DNA from: Flavobacterium sp.
Lineage (GTDB): Bacteria > Bacteroidota > Bacteroidia > Flavobacteriales > Flavobacteriaceae
Direction: 5' to 3'
Length of the DNA: 64,000 nucleotides
NCBI RefSeq assembly: GCF_027531705.1
Contig: NZ_JAPZSP010000004.1
Coordinates: 186,001 to 250,000, forward strand
In this document: in pieces, positions 1-6,626 of the stretch
Numbering within the stretch: the stretch's first letter is position 1
Layout: each line of letters opens with the position of its first letter
The notes under the pieces: model-generated
What the model was told of the DNA's origin: nothing
What the model saw: only the letters and a program-made list of their open reading frames with translations
Databases searched by the model: none
Translations under genes and position numbers: made by a program

Positions 1-13
1 ATCGTTTTCATAA

Positions 14-49
14 TGTAGTGTTTTTAATTATTAATACACTACAAATTTA
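14..49 (-). promoter_or_regulatory. Possible leftward promoter with hairpin
   Basis: On the minus strand positions 42-49 read TAAATTTG, a match to the Bacteroidota -7 motif TAnnTTTG. It is followed by an inverted repeat TGTAGTGT/ACACTACA (14-21 and 36-43). It would drive a gene left of the window. The motif is short, so chance is possible. Confidence 0.3.
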
Positions 50-124
50 GAAGCCTAAACTATTAGAATTATTTTTATTAGTTATATAATTCACGGGGAA
101 ACCTGAAGTTGAAATTATAAATAG

Positions 125-132
125 TAATTTTG
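125..132 (+). promoter_or_regulatory. -7 promoter motif of the barrel-protein gene
   Basis: TAATTTTG matches TAnnTTTG and lies 18 nt before the ATG at 150. No well-spaced -33 TTG was found, so this rests on the -7 motif alone. Confidence 0.4.
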
Positions 133-149
133 AAAAAACAAAAACTAGA

Positions 150-1979
150 ATGTTTCATACCCTTAAAAGTAGCTTTTTCTTGGTGCTGATTTGCTGTTGT
201 CAATTTTCATTGGCGCAAGAGAATCCTGCAGTTAAAGATACGTCCAAAATGTATAGAAACATTGAGAATTATTCTAAGAAAAGTAAGTTTACTAAGTACA
301 TTCACAAGTTGATTTTTGAACCTGTTGCAAAACAGAAAGTCAAAAAAAATACTTTTCAAAAAAAGATGAAGAAAGATTTGTCTGCTTATGAATGCAAAAT
401 AATTAGAAAGATACGAATTGTAACACTTGATCCTTTTGGTTATTCGCCAGTTGATAGCACTATGGTGCCAAATCGATTTGTGTATAAAGCTAGTAATTCT
501 CTGCATGCTAAATCCAAAAAGTTTGCGATAAGAAATCTTCTTTTGATTAAAAGAAACACACCTTTTGATTCATTAATGGTTAAAGAATCGGAGCGTTTGA
601 TTAGAAGTCAGCGGTTTGTTAGAAGTGTTGCCATAACTTCTGAAGTAGTTTCTCAGGATTCGGTGGATGTTACTATTCGGGTTTTGGATGCATGGAGTTT
701 GTTGCCCGACGTAAAAGGTTCTGTTACTAAAACAACTTTTTATTTGAAAGATCGAAACTTTTTTGGAACTGGTCATGAATTTGCCAATTCCTATTCGGAG
801 AGTTTGACTACTAGCCAGTTTGGTTATAGCACGAGTTATACGGTTCCTAATATCATGAATACTTTTATTAGGACTAATGTTCGGTACGAAATTGGTTTTG
901 ATAATGATTATTCGAAGAGTTTTTCAACCGAAAGACCTTTCTTTTCTCCTTATGCTCGATGGGCAGCTGGTGCATTTGTTGGTCAGAATTTTGAAAAACC
1001 TATTTATCTTGATGCCAATCAGAATCAGGTGATTGAAAGAATTAAGTATGATTCTCAAGATTTTTGGGCAGGTCGTTCTTTTCAGATTTTTAAGGGTAAT
1101 TCTGAGTTTAATAGGGCGACTAACTTTATTATGACGGCTCGTTATTTTGATAGAAAATATACTCAGAAACCTATTTCGGTTGTTGATAGTTTAGGGATTT
1201 ATTCGAGGGAGCATTTGTATTTGTTTGGCTTTGGGATTTCTTCTAGAAAGTATGTTCAGGATACTAAAATCTTTAATTTTAATATTACCGAAGACGTTGC
1301 GACTGGCTTTGTATATAATGTAACAACGGGTTATCAGAAAAAGAATAGTTTGTTTCGTTTTTATGCAGGCGGAAGGGTTTCTATTGGTGATTATTTTAAG
1401 TTTGGTTATTTGAGTGGCAATGTAGAATATGGCACTTTTTTGAAGGAAGGCAAAACGGTGCAAAGTACTATTACTTTTAAGTCGATTTATTTTACCAACT
1501 TGATTGAGACTGGCAAATGGAGTTTTAGGCAATTTATAAAACCTCAACTTACACTAGGAAATAACCGACTTGAGTCCAACTCGGATAGGTTGTCGCTTAA
1601 TGAACCTAATGGTATTCAAGGGTTTAACAGTGAGACGCTTTTGGGTACTAAGAAATTGTTGGTTACTTTTCAAACGCAGGGTTATTCTCCTTGGGAGCTT
1701 TTGGGTTTTCGGTTGAATCCTTTTTTTAGTTACTCGATGGGAATGTTGGGGCAACGCGATACGGGTTTTAAAGGAAGCAAGGTTTACTCGCAATTAGGAT
1801 TGGGAATTATTGTAAGTAATGACTATTTGGTTTTTAACTCGTTTCAGTTTTCGTTTTCCTTCTACCCTACTATTCCTGGTGCTGGAGATTCTATTTTGAA
1901 AACTAATTCGTTTCAAACTTCTGATTTTGGGTTGCAGAATTTTGAGATTGCTAAACCTGTTTTGGTGGAGTATCAGTAG
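150..1979 (+). CDS. BamA/TamA-like outer-membrane beta-barrel protein
   Basis: This 609-residue protein starts with a signal peptide (about residues 1-22, ending SLAQ). A POTRA-like segment follows at roughly 85-185 (RKIRIVTLDPFG, then TPFDSLMVKESERLIRSQRF and VTIRVLDAWSLLP). The remainder is rich in alternating aromatic/polar strands, as expected of a 16-strand Omp85-type barrel. Flavobacteria carry several such proteins beside the essential BamA; members act in outer-membrane protein insertion or translocation. The substrate cannot be read from sequence. It stands alone on the plus strand, back to back with whatever lies left. A TAATTTTG motif at 125-132 is a plausible -7 element. Confidence 0.75.
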   Translation: MFHTLKSSFFLVLICCCQFSLAQENPAVKDTSKMYRNIENYSKKSKFTKYIHKLIFEPVAKQKVKKNTFQKKMKKDLSAYECKIIRKIRIVTLDPFGYSPVDSTMVPNRFVYKASNSLHAKSKKFAIRNLLLIKRNTPFDSLMVKESERLIRSQRFVRSVAITSEVVSQDSVDVTIRVLDAWSLLPDVKGSVTKTTFYLKDRNFFGTGHEFANSYSESLTTSQFGYSTSYTVPNIMNTFIRTNVRYEIGFDNDYSKSFSTERPFFSPYARWAAGAFVGQNFEKPIYLDANQNQVIERIKYDSQDFWAGRSFQIFKGNSEFNRATNFIMTARYFDRKYTQKPISVVDSLGIYSREHLYLFGFGISSRKYVQDTKIFNFNITEDVATGFVYNVTTGYQKKNSLFRFYAGGRVSIGDYFKFGYLSGNVEYGTFLKEGKTVQSTITFKSIYFTNLIETGKWSFRQFIKPQLTLGNNRLESNSDRLSLNEPNGIQGFNSETLLGTKKLLVTFQTQGYSPWELLGFRLNPFFSYSMGMLGQRDTGFKGSKVYSQLGLGIIVSNDYLVFNSFQFSFSFYPTIPGAGDSILKTNSFQTSDFGLQNFEIAKPVLVEYQ

Positions 1980-2033
1980 GAAAATTCGAAACTTTCATTT
2001 CGGATTTGTTGTTTTATGGGTTGTAGTAGTTGT

Positions 2034-2357
2034 TTATTTTGGAGAAATGAATTTTTTGAAGACAAATTTTAAAACAGTAGCCACCACTTTTTTGATAGGT
2101 TGTTGAAAGGTTGAGAGGACTGGGTTTTTGGACAATAGAAAAGAGGTCATGTTGACGGCTCCGCTTACCAAATCGGTTTTTACTTGTGGCGATGTGGTCA
2201 TGTCGTGTAGTGTCGCTTTTAGGAAATTAAGTGGTCGTACACTTTCGTAGGTTAGTTTAAGTTGTTCTTTGAGCACGATTAGTTCTTGTGCTTGTTGGTG
2301 TTGTAAGGCAATGATTTTTTGCATCAATACGCCTCTTTCATCGGGTGTTTTCATCAT
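2034..2357 (-). CDS. Small hypothetical protein, partner of the holin-like gene
   Basis: This 107-residue protein has no recognised domain. An N-terminal helix rich in Gln and Glu (about 12-40) is followed by a hydrophobic, Val/Phe-rich C-terminal half (60-107) ending in basic residues, suggesting a membrane-associated amphipathic protein. Its start overlaps the stop of the upstream holin-like gene by one base (TAATG type), so the two are translationally coupled. Paired small proteins of this sort often accompany holin-like and YtxH genes in flavobacterial stress clusters, which is an inference from context. Confidence 0.6.
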   Translation of the reverse strand: MMKTPDERGVLMQKIIALQHQQAQELIVLKEQLKLTYESVRPLNFLKATLHDMTTSPQVKTDLVSGAVNMTSFLLSKNPVLSTFQQPIKKVVATVLKFVFKKFISPK

Positions 2358-2698
2358 TATTTCTTTACTAATCGGTTAATAATGAAATTACTGATTGGTT
2401 TTTTTATCCATTCGTATCTGAATATATATAGCAATAAGGCTATGGCTAAATATAGTAGGGCTATGATGAAAAATCCGTAGTAGGTATGCCCTATTAGTTC
2501 GCCTAACCATAACGAAAGTCCAATGTTTACTAATAATGAGAATAGTACAATGACGAGTGAAATGATGACCTTGACGGCTAATGAGGAAAAGATATCGGCT
2601 GATTTATAAACGGCGTTGTATTTGCAAAGTTCAAAAGTAGTTTTACTATAATCTTCTGCTTTTTCAATCAATTTTTCTATTGTAGTAGCATTTTCCAT
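2357..2698 (-). CDS. Holin-like membrane protein (phage holin superfamily III type)
   Basis: The 113-residue protein has a short N-terminal cytoplasmic helix (TIEKLIEKAEDYSKTTFELC), two strongly hydrophobic segments (about 38-65 and 70-95) and a basic tail. This layout matches the chromosomal holin-like/competence-type small membrane proteins common in Bacteroidota, which sit with stress genes rather than in prophages. No lysis genes are nearby, so a phage role is unlikely. It overlaps the downstream 107-residue gene by one base. A terminator at 2724-2762 separates it from the YtxH gene upstream. Confidence 0.65.
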   Translation of the reverse strand: MENATTIEKLIEKAEDYSKTTFELCKYNAVYKSADIFSSLAVKVIISLVIVLFSLLVNIGLSLWLGELIGHTYYGFFIIALLYLAIALLLYIFRYEWIKKPISNFIINRLVKK

Positions 2699-2723
2699 AT
2701 CTTGATTTATAAATTTAGTATTG

Positions 2724-2762
2724 AAAAAAAACCTGCTTATTTAGTCAAAAATAAACAGGTTT
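2724..2762 (-). terminator. Intrinsic terminator after the YtxH gene
   Basis: Read on the minus strand, AAACCTG-TTTATTT pairs with AAATAAG-CAGGTTT around a short loop and runs into eight T residues. It ends the unit that contains the YtxH gene. Confidence 0.8.
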
Positions 2763-2773
2763 CACTTTTGAAA

Positions 2774-3007
2774 TTACTTGTTTTCTGAAATCATTTCTTT
2801 GGTTTCTTCTACAACACTTTTGTATTTGTCTGCCACTTCTTGATACAAGTCTTCAAATTTTTCTTTTAGATCATCTGCATAATCTTTTCCTTTGTTCATA
2901 ATTCTTTTTCTTGTTTTACAACCTTTGGCTGGTGCAAACAAAATTCCTGCAATAGCTCCTGCGGCAACACCGCCTAATACGCCTAATAATACTTTACTTG
3001 TGTTCAT
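2774..3007 (-). CDS. YtxH-domain stress protein
   Basis: This 77-residue protein has a glycine- and alanine-rich transmembrane segment (GVLGGVAAGAIAGILFAPAKG, about 9-29) that is the hallmark of YtxH proteins. A basic stretch (KTRKRIMNKG) and an amphipathic, Lys/Glu-rich helix (40-77) follow. YtxH is a general-stress membrane protein family in Bacillus and is abundant in Bacteroidota; its biochemical role is unknown. Upstream lie the 50-residue membrane peptide and a porin-like gene carrying the shared stress promoter, so it is probably the last gene of that unit. Confidence 0.85.
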   Translation of the reverse strand: MNTSKVLLGVLGGVAAGAIAGILFAPAKGCKTRKRIMNKGKDYADDLKEKFEDLYQEVADKYKSVVEETKEMISENK

Positions 3008-3028
3008 GATATGATATTTAAACTGTTT

Positions 3029-3181
3029 TTATACTTTTTTTCCTTGAATTAATCGTAACAAAATGGCAATAACGGCTATTACCAAAAGAATGTGAATGAT
3101 TGAACTTGCGCCGTAAGCAAAAAATCCGATTGCCCATAAAACGACTAAAATAACTGCGATTGTGTAGAGTAGATTTCCCAT
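3029..3181 (-). CDS. Lmo0937-like small membrane protein (50 aa)
   Basis: This short reading frame encodes 50 residues: MGNLLYTIAVILVVLWAIGF, then a second hydrophobic helix (HILLVIAVIAILLRLI) and a basic end (QGKKV). The two-helix layout with YTIAVILVVLWAIGFF is characteristic of the lmo0937 family, found next to YtxH and CsbD genes in many bacteria. Function is unknown. It lies 7 nt downstream of the porin-like gene and 21 nt upstream of YtxH on the same strand, so the three probably form one transcript. Confidence 0.85.
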   Translation of the reverse strand: MGNLLYTIAVILVVLWAIGFFAYGASSIIHILLVIAVIAILLRLIQGKKV

Positions 3182-3188
3182 GATTTTT

Positions 3189-3827
3189 TTAGTTTAAAGC
3201 GATTCCTAAATAAAGATTAATAACACTGTTTTTTCCATCGGGAAAGGTAAATTCTGTTCCGTTGAATTGTCTTTGTTTTCCAACGGTAGTCATACCATAA
3301 CTGTAACGTACACCAACACTTAGTTTGTCGGCATCCATACCAAGTCCAACGGCTAATCCGGCATCAATTTTATTGAAATCGTCATTGTTTATATTGTTTT
3401 CAAAATCAAAAGCGTTTGCATTGGAATCGTTTTTTACTTTTCCGTTGATTAAAAATCCTAAATAAGGTCCTGCATGAAGGTTGAAATTGTTAGTTAGATT
3501 GATAACAACCAAAACAGGCACTTCTATATAGTTTAGATTGAATTTTGCTGTTCCGCTGACAAATGCATTGTTGTAAACCAACTCTGAACCTTTGGTTGTA
3601 TAATAAACTTCTGGTTGAACGGCAATGAAACTGGTAATTGGTAATTTGGCAAAAAGTCCTGCGTTGAAACCTATTAGTACATTTTTGTCATCAACAGTAT
3701 CTGCGTATAGATTGGAAAAATTAACGCCACCTTTAGCGCCAATTTTAAATTTGCTATCTTGAGCATTGACATGTTGTAGTGTGCTTATAAGAAACACAAA
3801 TGTGATTATTAGTTTAGCGTTTTTCAT
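3189..3827 (-). CDS. PorT-family outer-membrane beta-barrel protein
   Basis: The 212-residue product has a signal peptide (residues 1-22, ending VNAQ) and then a small eight-stranded barrel pattern: KIGAKGGVNFSNLY, FNAGLFAKLPI, AVQPEVYYTTKGSEL, INLYLGIALN at the C-terminus. This is the outer-membrane beta-barrel family related to PorT and OmpX-like proteins. These are structural or protective envelope proteins of unknown substrate. Copy a of the shared stress promoter (3866-3928) sits 39 nt before its start. It leads a unit with the lmo0937-like and YtxH genes. Confidence 0.8.
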   Translation of the reverse strand: MKNAKLIITFVFLISTLQHVNAQDSKFKIGAKGGVNFSNLYADTVDDKNVLIGFNAGLFAKLPITSFIAVQPEVYYTTKGSELVYNNAFVSGTAKFNLNYIEVPVLVVINLTNNFNLHAGPYLGFLINGKVKNDSNANAFDFENNINNDDFNKIDAGLAVGLGMDADKLSVGVRYSYGMTTVGKQRQFNGTEFTFPDGKNSVINLYLGIALN

Positions 3828-3865
3828 TTTATTTGGTTATTAATTGTAATTGAATTATTACTGTA

Positions 3866-3928
3866 CAAAGTTGACTCTAAACCAAGTATAAAGTGTTACA
3901 TAACTATTTGAAAATGTTATAATTTTCA
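3866..3928 (-). promoter_or_regulatory. Stress-island promoter, copy a
   Basis: Minus-strand order: box A TGAAAATT, 17 nt, box B TTATGTAAC, 20 nt, then a 9-mer ending AACTTTG. Spacings are identical to those of the other strict copies. In this copy TTATAAC and GTTATGTAAC also form direct TnTAAC repeats 21 nt apart. It precedes the PorT-like gene. Confidence 0.8.
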
Positions 3929-3953
3929 TACTTTTTATAAAAAGAAAAGCATG

Positions 3954-3982
3954 AAAAAAGCGAGACGTGAATCTCGCTTTTT
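3954..3982 (-). terminator. Intrinsic terminator after the CsbD-lipoprotein unit
   Basis: GCGAGA pairs with TCTCGC around CGTGAA-type loop sequence, flanked by A and T runs on both sides. It begins a few bases after the stop of the lipoprotein gene at 3985. Confidence 0.85.
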
Positions 3983-3984
3983 GG

Positions 3985-4449
3985 CTATTTTTTATTGTTT
4001 ACTGTCAAATCTTTTAAGGCACTTCCTAACTCAGTCATGTCGGAACTAAATTCTCGCTTGAATGACGCCCAATCGGTTTGATTGTTTTCATAATCTTCGA
4101 TTTTTGTTCTCAACGATTTGTTTCTTTTTTCTAAATCATCGATGCTTTTTTCATAAGCAGAATCGAAAGTTGTTCCTGTTTTTTTAACTGCTTTTTTGAG
4201 TTCTACTATTCGAGCTTCGTTAGCGGCAATTGTTGTATTGGCTTCGGCTTTGTAATTTTGCCATTCGGCATCATTGGCTTTTGTCAATTGATCGTCGATA
4301 ACTTCTTGTTCGGTATCTTTTAAATCTTCTTGTGCAATGGCAACATCTTCTTGAGCATCGGCTTCTTTGTCGGCATTAGATTTACAACTTGTAGTAAGTG
4401 ATGCAGTAAAAATGGTCGCTAACGCAATTATTAAAATGGATTTTTTCAT
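3985..4449 (-). CDS. Coiled-coil lipoprotein, unknown function
   Basis: This 154-residue protein has a lipoprotein signal (hydrophobic stretch, then SLTTSCKS with the lipobox Cys at about residue 22). The mature part is almost entirely charged helix with heptad character: DAQEDVAIAQEDLKDTEQEV, then ELKKAVKKT and DDLEKRNKSLRTKIEDYE. It is likely anchored to a membrane facing the periplasm. No catalytic motif is visible. It lies 13 nt downstream of the CsbD gene on the same strand and shares its promoter (copy b) and terminator. Confidence 0.75.
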   Translation of the reverse strand: MKKSILIIALATIFTASLTTSCKSNADKEADAQEDVAIAQEDLKDTEQEVIDDQLTKANDAEWQNYKAEANTTIAANEARIVELKKAVKKTGTTFDSAYEKSIDDLEKRNKSLRTKIEDYENNQTDWASFKREFSSDMTELGSALKDLTVNNKK

Positions 4450-4462
4450 AATTTGTTATTTA

Positions 4463-4648
4463 TTAAAGTTCCTGGATTATTTTGTGTAATTCTTCTTTGG
4501 TTTTGCCCAATTTTATTTGAAGCTTACCAAGCATTTCGTCTTTTTTGCCTTCTATAAAAAGCAAATCATTGTCGGTTAATTTTGCAAATTTTTGTTTTAG
4601 TTTCCCTTTTTGTTCGTCCCAATTTCCTTTTACTTCTGTAGTGTTCAT
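4463..4648 (-). CDS. CsbD-family stress protein
   Basis: The 61-residue hydrophilic protein has the CsbD signature: VKGNWDEQKGKLKQKFAKLT, then DNDLLFIEGKKDEMLGKLQ and KLGKTKEE. CsbD-like proteins are induced by general stress in Bacillus (sigma-B regulon) and in many Gram-negatives; the molecular function is unknown. Copy b of the shared promoter (4678-4740) lies 30 nt upstream, and the downstream lipoprotein gene follows after 13 nt. Confidence 0.9.
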   Translation of the reverse strand: MNTTEVKGNWDEQKGKLKQKFAKLTDNDLLFIEGKKDEMLGKLQIKLGKTKEELHKIIQEL

Positions 4649-4677
4649 AGCTTTTATATTTAAGTTTCTTTATTTGT

Positions 4678-4740
4678 CAAAGTTGCAATGATTAGGTGAA
4701 AGATGTTTTATACAATTGCTTTTTAGATTTGCATTATTCA
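4678..4740 (-). promoter_or_regulatory. Stress-island promoter, copy b
   Basis: Minus-strand order: TGAATAAT, 17 nt, TTGTATAAA, 20 nt, a 9-mer ending AACTTTG. It is located 30 nt before the CsbD start codon. Box B deviates at its last base only (A for C). Confidence 0.75.
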
Positions 4741-4841
4741 TAGGTTTAGGATTTGGAATGCGTTTTTTTTTTGGAACACAGATTGGAAAAATTGGAGAAA
4801 TCTTTATAATTTTTTTTAGGGTTGGATTGACTATCTATAAA

Positions 4842-4872
4842 AAAAGCATCAATTAATTAATCGATGCTTTTA
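4842..4872 (-). terminator. Intrinsic terminator after the His-rich gene
   Basis: AAAAGCATCGATT pairs with AATTGATGCTTTT with one wobble pair; the minus-strand side runs into a T tract. It starts 30 nt after the stop at 4902. Confidence 0.8.
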
Positions 4873-4901
4873 AAGAATAATGATCTAACCAAAAAAAATC
4901 G

Positions 4902-5150
4902 TTATGCTACTGCATTATGTTTTTTCTTGTTTTTCTTTTCAATTTTTTTTGCCAAAACTGTTTGATTTTTTGCTTTGTCATTGCAGCCACAAGCCATTGT
5001 GCTGTTTCCTGCCGAATATTGTTTTGCTGCTTCGTGATGATGCATGGCTGCTGCTTCGTGATGCATTGCTGCTTTTTTGTGATTGTCAACTATTTTTTGA
5101 CTTTCAACTTTTGCATCTTTTACTTTTTTTACTTTTACTTCAGTTGTCAT
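4902..5150 (-). CDS. His-rich small protein with a CGC motif
   Basis: This 82-residue soluble protein has Lys-rich ends and a core of histidine repeats (AAMHHEAAAMHHHEAAKQY, about residues 27-45), then STMACGCNDKAK. The alternating His pairs on an alanine helix plus the Cys-Gly-Cys suggest metal binding, but no named family was recognised. It is monocistronic: copy c of the shared stress promoter lies 45 nt upstream and a strong terminator lies downstream. A long open frame on the opposite strand is only a shadow caused by AT-rich codons. Confidence 0.75.
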   Translation of the reverse strand: MTTEVKVKKVKDAKVESQKIVDNHKKAAMHHEAAAMHHHEAAKQYSAGNSTMACGCNDKAKNQTVLAKKIEKKNKKKHNAVA

Positions 5151-5194
5151 TTTATATTTATATTAAGTGTTTTGAATGAATTTTCAAAACTATA

Positions 5195-5257
5195 CAAATC
5201 TCCAACATTAGTTTTAAACAATTGTTATACAACTATTTATATAAGTTTCAATATTCA
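5195..5257 (-). promoter_or_regulatory. Stress-island promoter, copy c
   Basis: Minus-strand order: TGAATATT, 17 nt, TTGTATAAC, 20 nt, a 9-mer ending GATTTG. It fills most of the 117-bp gap between the 142-residue secreted protein gene and the His-rich gene. Confidence 0.8.
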
Positions 5258-5267
5258 TATATTTATA

Positions 5268-5696
5268 TTAATGTCTGCCTTTTCCGTTGCCTTTATTGTT
5301 ACCTTTATGTTTACCATTATCGCTTTTTACTTCTCTTTTTTGAGATTTTTGCCAATTATTGTTGCTTTTATAATATTTTGCTCTATTGCTTCTATAATTT
5401 GCATAAGGTTTATGACCATGATAATCATTTATAACAATAATATGACCTGTGTTTAGATTGTAGCTTCTGTAGTGACTAGGCAACGATTTTGCTCTAATCC
5501 AAACTCCATTGTTTAGGTAAATAAATTGCGATTGACGAATGTCATAATATGAATCGATATCTGGTAGATAGTAATATTCTTGGGTTGTAATGGCTGGTCC
5601 CCAAACGGGTGGCGTTCCTATATTTACATTGACAGAAACTTGCGCATTTGAGAAACTGAACACTAAGAGAAGTGTTGCTAGTGTAAATTTTTTCAT
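5268..5696 (-). CDS. Secreted small protein with basic, Gly/Asn/Lys/His-rich tail
   Basis: The 142-residue protein has a cleavable signal peptide (1-18, ending SNAQ). A Tyr-rich core (EYYYLPDIDSYYDIRQSQFI, then YLNNGVWI and LPSHYRSYNLNTG) is followed by a very basic tail (about 105-142; KHKGNNKGNGKGRH). Homologous hypothetical proteins are frequent in flavobacteria; the core resembles a small beta-rich periplasmic fold. No function can be assigned. It is likely the last gene of the unit that starts at copy d of the shared promoter. Confidence 0.65.
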   Translation of the reverse strand: MKKFTLATLLLVFSFSNAQVSVNVNIGTPPVWGPAITTQEYYYLPDIDSYYDIRQSQFIYLNNGVWIRAKSLPSHYRSYNLNTGHIIVINDYHGHKPYANYRSNRAKYYKSNNNWQKSQKREVKSDNGKHKGNNKGNGKGRH

Positions 5697-5743
5697 TTTA
5701 TAGAATTTTAGTTATTAAAGCAATGCTTTTAAACAGATTGTTG

Positions 5744-6160
5744 CTAAATTTCATTTTCTTTTTGGTTTTCTTCTATGATTTTTTCGATTTCTTCTTCTAT
5801 AATTTCTTCTGCATATACTTTGGCCATTTTTATTATTTCGCTTTCAGATTTTTTACTGGTATTTAAAACCGAATTGCTTGCTTCTTGGTTGCTAGAAACT
5901 AATTCGTTCAGCTTTGAATGAATCAATGCTGAATATTTATTGAAAGATTTTTGAATGATAAATAAACTAAGAAAAGTGGTGCCGAATATGATATCGCCTA
6001 TGTTTTGATGTGTGTCGTTTGAAGTAAAAAGATTGGTTGCCCACCAATAGATAACCAAACAAAAAGCAAGTATAAACGTAATTGAATTGCCTAAAACTTT
6101 GGTAACAATAGTAGTTAGGATTTCAAATGCTATCTCAATATTACAATACATCTTATTCAT
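5744..6160 (-). CDS. Low-affinity iron permease-like membrane protein
   Basis: The 138-residue protein matches the layout of the bacterial low-affinity iron permease family: a helix with GNSITFILAFCLVIYWWATN (about 24-43), then DIIFGTTFLSLFIIQKS (56-72), then the conserved soluble continuation KYSALIHSKLNELV. A Glu-rich coiled tail (EEIIEEEIEKIIEE) ends the protein. Iron transport itself is not proven for small bacterial members. It lies 3 nt downstream of the 74-residue gene, in the unit led by promoter copy d. Confidence 0.7.
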   Translation of the reverse strand: MNKMYCNIEIAFEILTTIVTKVLGNSITFILAFCLVIYWWATNLFTSNDTHQNIGDIIFGTTFLSLFIIQKSFNKYSALIHSKLNELVSSNQEASNSVLNTSKKSESEIIKMAKVYAEEIIEEEIEKIIEENQKENEI

Positions 6161-6163
6161 TTT

Positions 6164-6388
6164 CTACTTGTTTTTAATGAGACAACTGTGATTTGGTGCG
6201 TATTTTAGCAATAAATCATAAAGTGAATTATAGTATTCTTGCAAAACTGCAGTATCTATATCTGGATGTTTTTCGGTGGGAATTGTCACCGGCATTTCGT
6301 TTAAAAACTTTAGTAATTCTGGAAATTCTGATCTGATTACCATTGTAAGTTTTAAAATCTCAGCATTCAAATTGTCTTGTGTTGTCAT
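6164..6388 (-). CDS. Hypothetical 74-aa acidic protein
   Basis: This short soluble protein (TTQDNLNAEILKLTMVIRSE, then FPELLKFLNEMPVTIP and HPDIDTAVLQEYYNSLYDLL) has no recognised domain. It appears helical and is conserved-looking, without signal peptide or membrane segment. It is the first gene of a three-gene unit (with the iron permease-like and secreted proteins). It has a long 5' leader of about 165 nt that contains a strong inverted repeat, downstream of promoter copy d. Confidence 0.6.
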   Translation of the reverse strand: MTTQDNLNAEILKLTMVIRSEFPELLKFLNEMPVTIPTEKHPDIDTAVLQEYYNSLYDLLLKYAPNHSCLIKNK

Positions 6389-6407
6389 GGTTGAATTTTT
6401 TAAATAA

Positions 6408-6520
6408 AAAAAGAACTTTACTTCGTTTGAAAGTCATTTACCAAGATTTCATTTCATTGTTTTTTCATTACAATCAATTAGTCTATGCAAATTCGTTTTA
6501 GCTGATAAAGTTCTTTTTAA
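6408..6520 (-). ncRNA. Candidate leader attenuator or small RNA hairpin
   Basis: In the leader of the 74-residue gene, AAAAAGAACTTTA (minus strand, 6508-6520) is perfectly complementary to TAAAGTTCTTTTT (6408-6420), which continues into more T residues just before the start codon. The loop is about 87 nt. Either an attenuator or the 3' end of a roughly 145-nt small RNA would look like this. Nothing here proves transcription termination. Confidence 0.35.
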
Positions 6521-6559
6521 GATAATTTTGAAACTAAGAAAATGACCTTTTATAGTATT

Positions 6560-6622
6560 CAAATGTAGTCTGTTTGCACTGGTTTGGTGTTATACAATTA
6601 TGGTTAAAACTTATACTATTGC
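6560..6622 (-). promoter_or_regulatory. Stress-island promoter, copy d
   Basis: Minus-strand order: GCAATAGT (weak box A), 17 nt, TTGTATAAC, 20 nt, a 9-mer ending TACATTTG, which is a perfect TAnnTTTG -7. It abuts the stop codon of mlaD at 6627 and lies 172 nt before the 74-residue gene. Confidence 0.75.
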
Positions 6623-6626
6623 TAGT

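Noticed and set aside
74-132. TTATATAAT 20 nt before a weak -7 ahead of the first gene, resembling the shared promoter
   Set aside because: Box A matches only 5 of 8 positions and the expected TTTG is missing at the right distance; a better ordinary -7 lies nearby.
2357-2698. Holin-like gene as a sign of prophage
   Set aside because: No phage structural, lysis or integration genes are nearby; it sits among stress genes, as its chromosomal relatives do.
4917-5456. Long plus-strand frame of 179 codons across the His-rich gene
   Set aside because: It is Phe/Cys-rich, has no homology-like motifs, and mirrors the minus-strand gene and its promoter.
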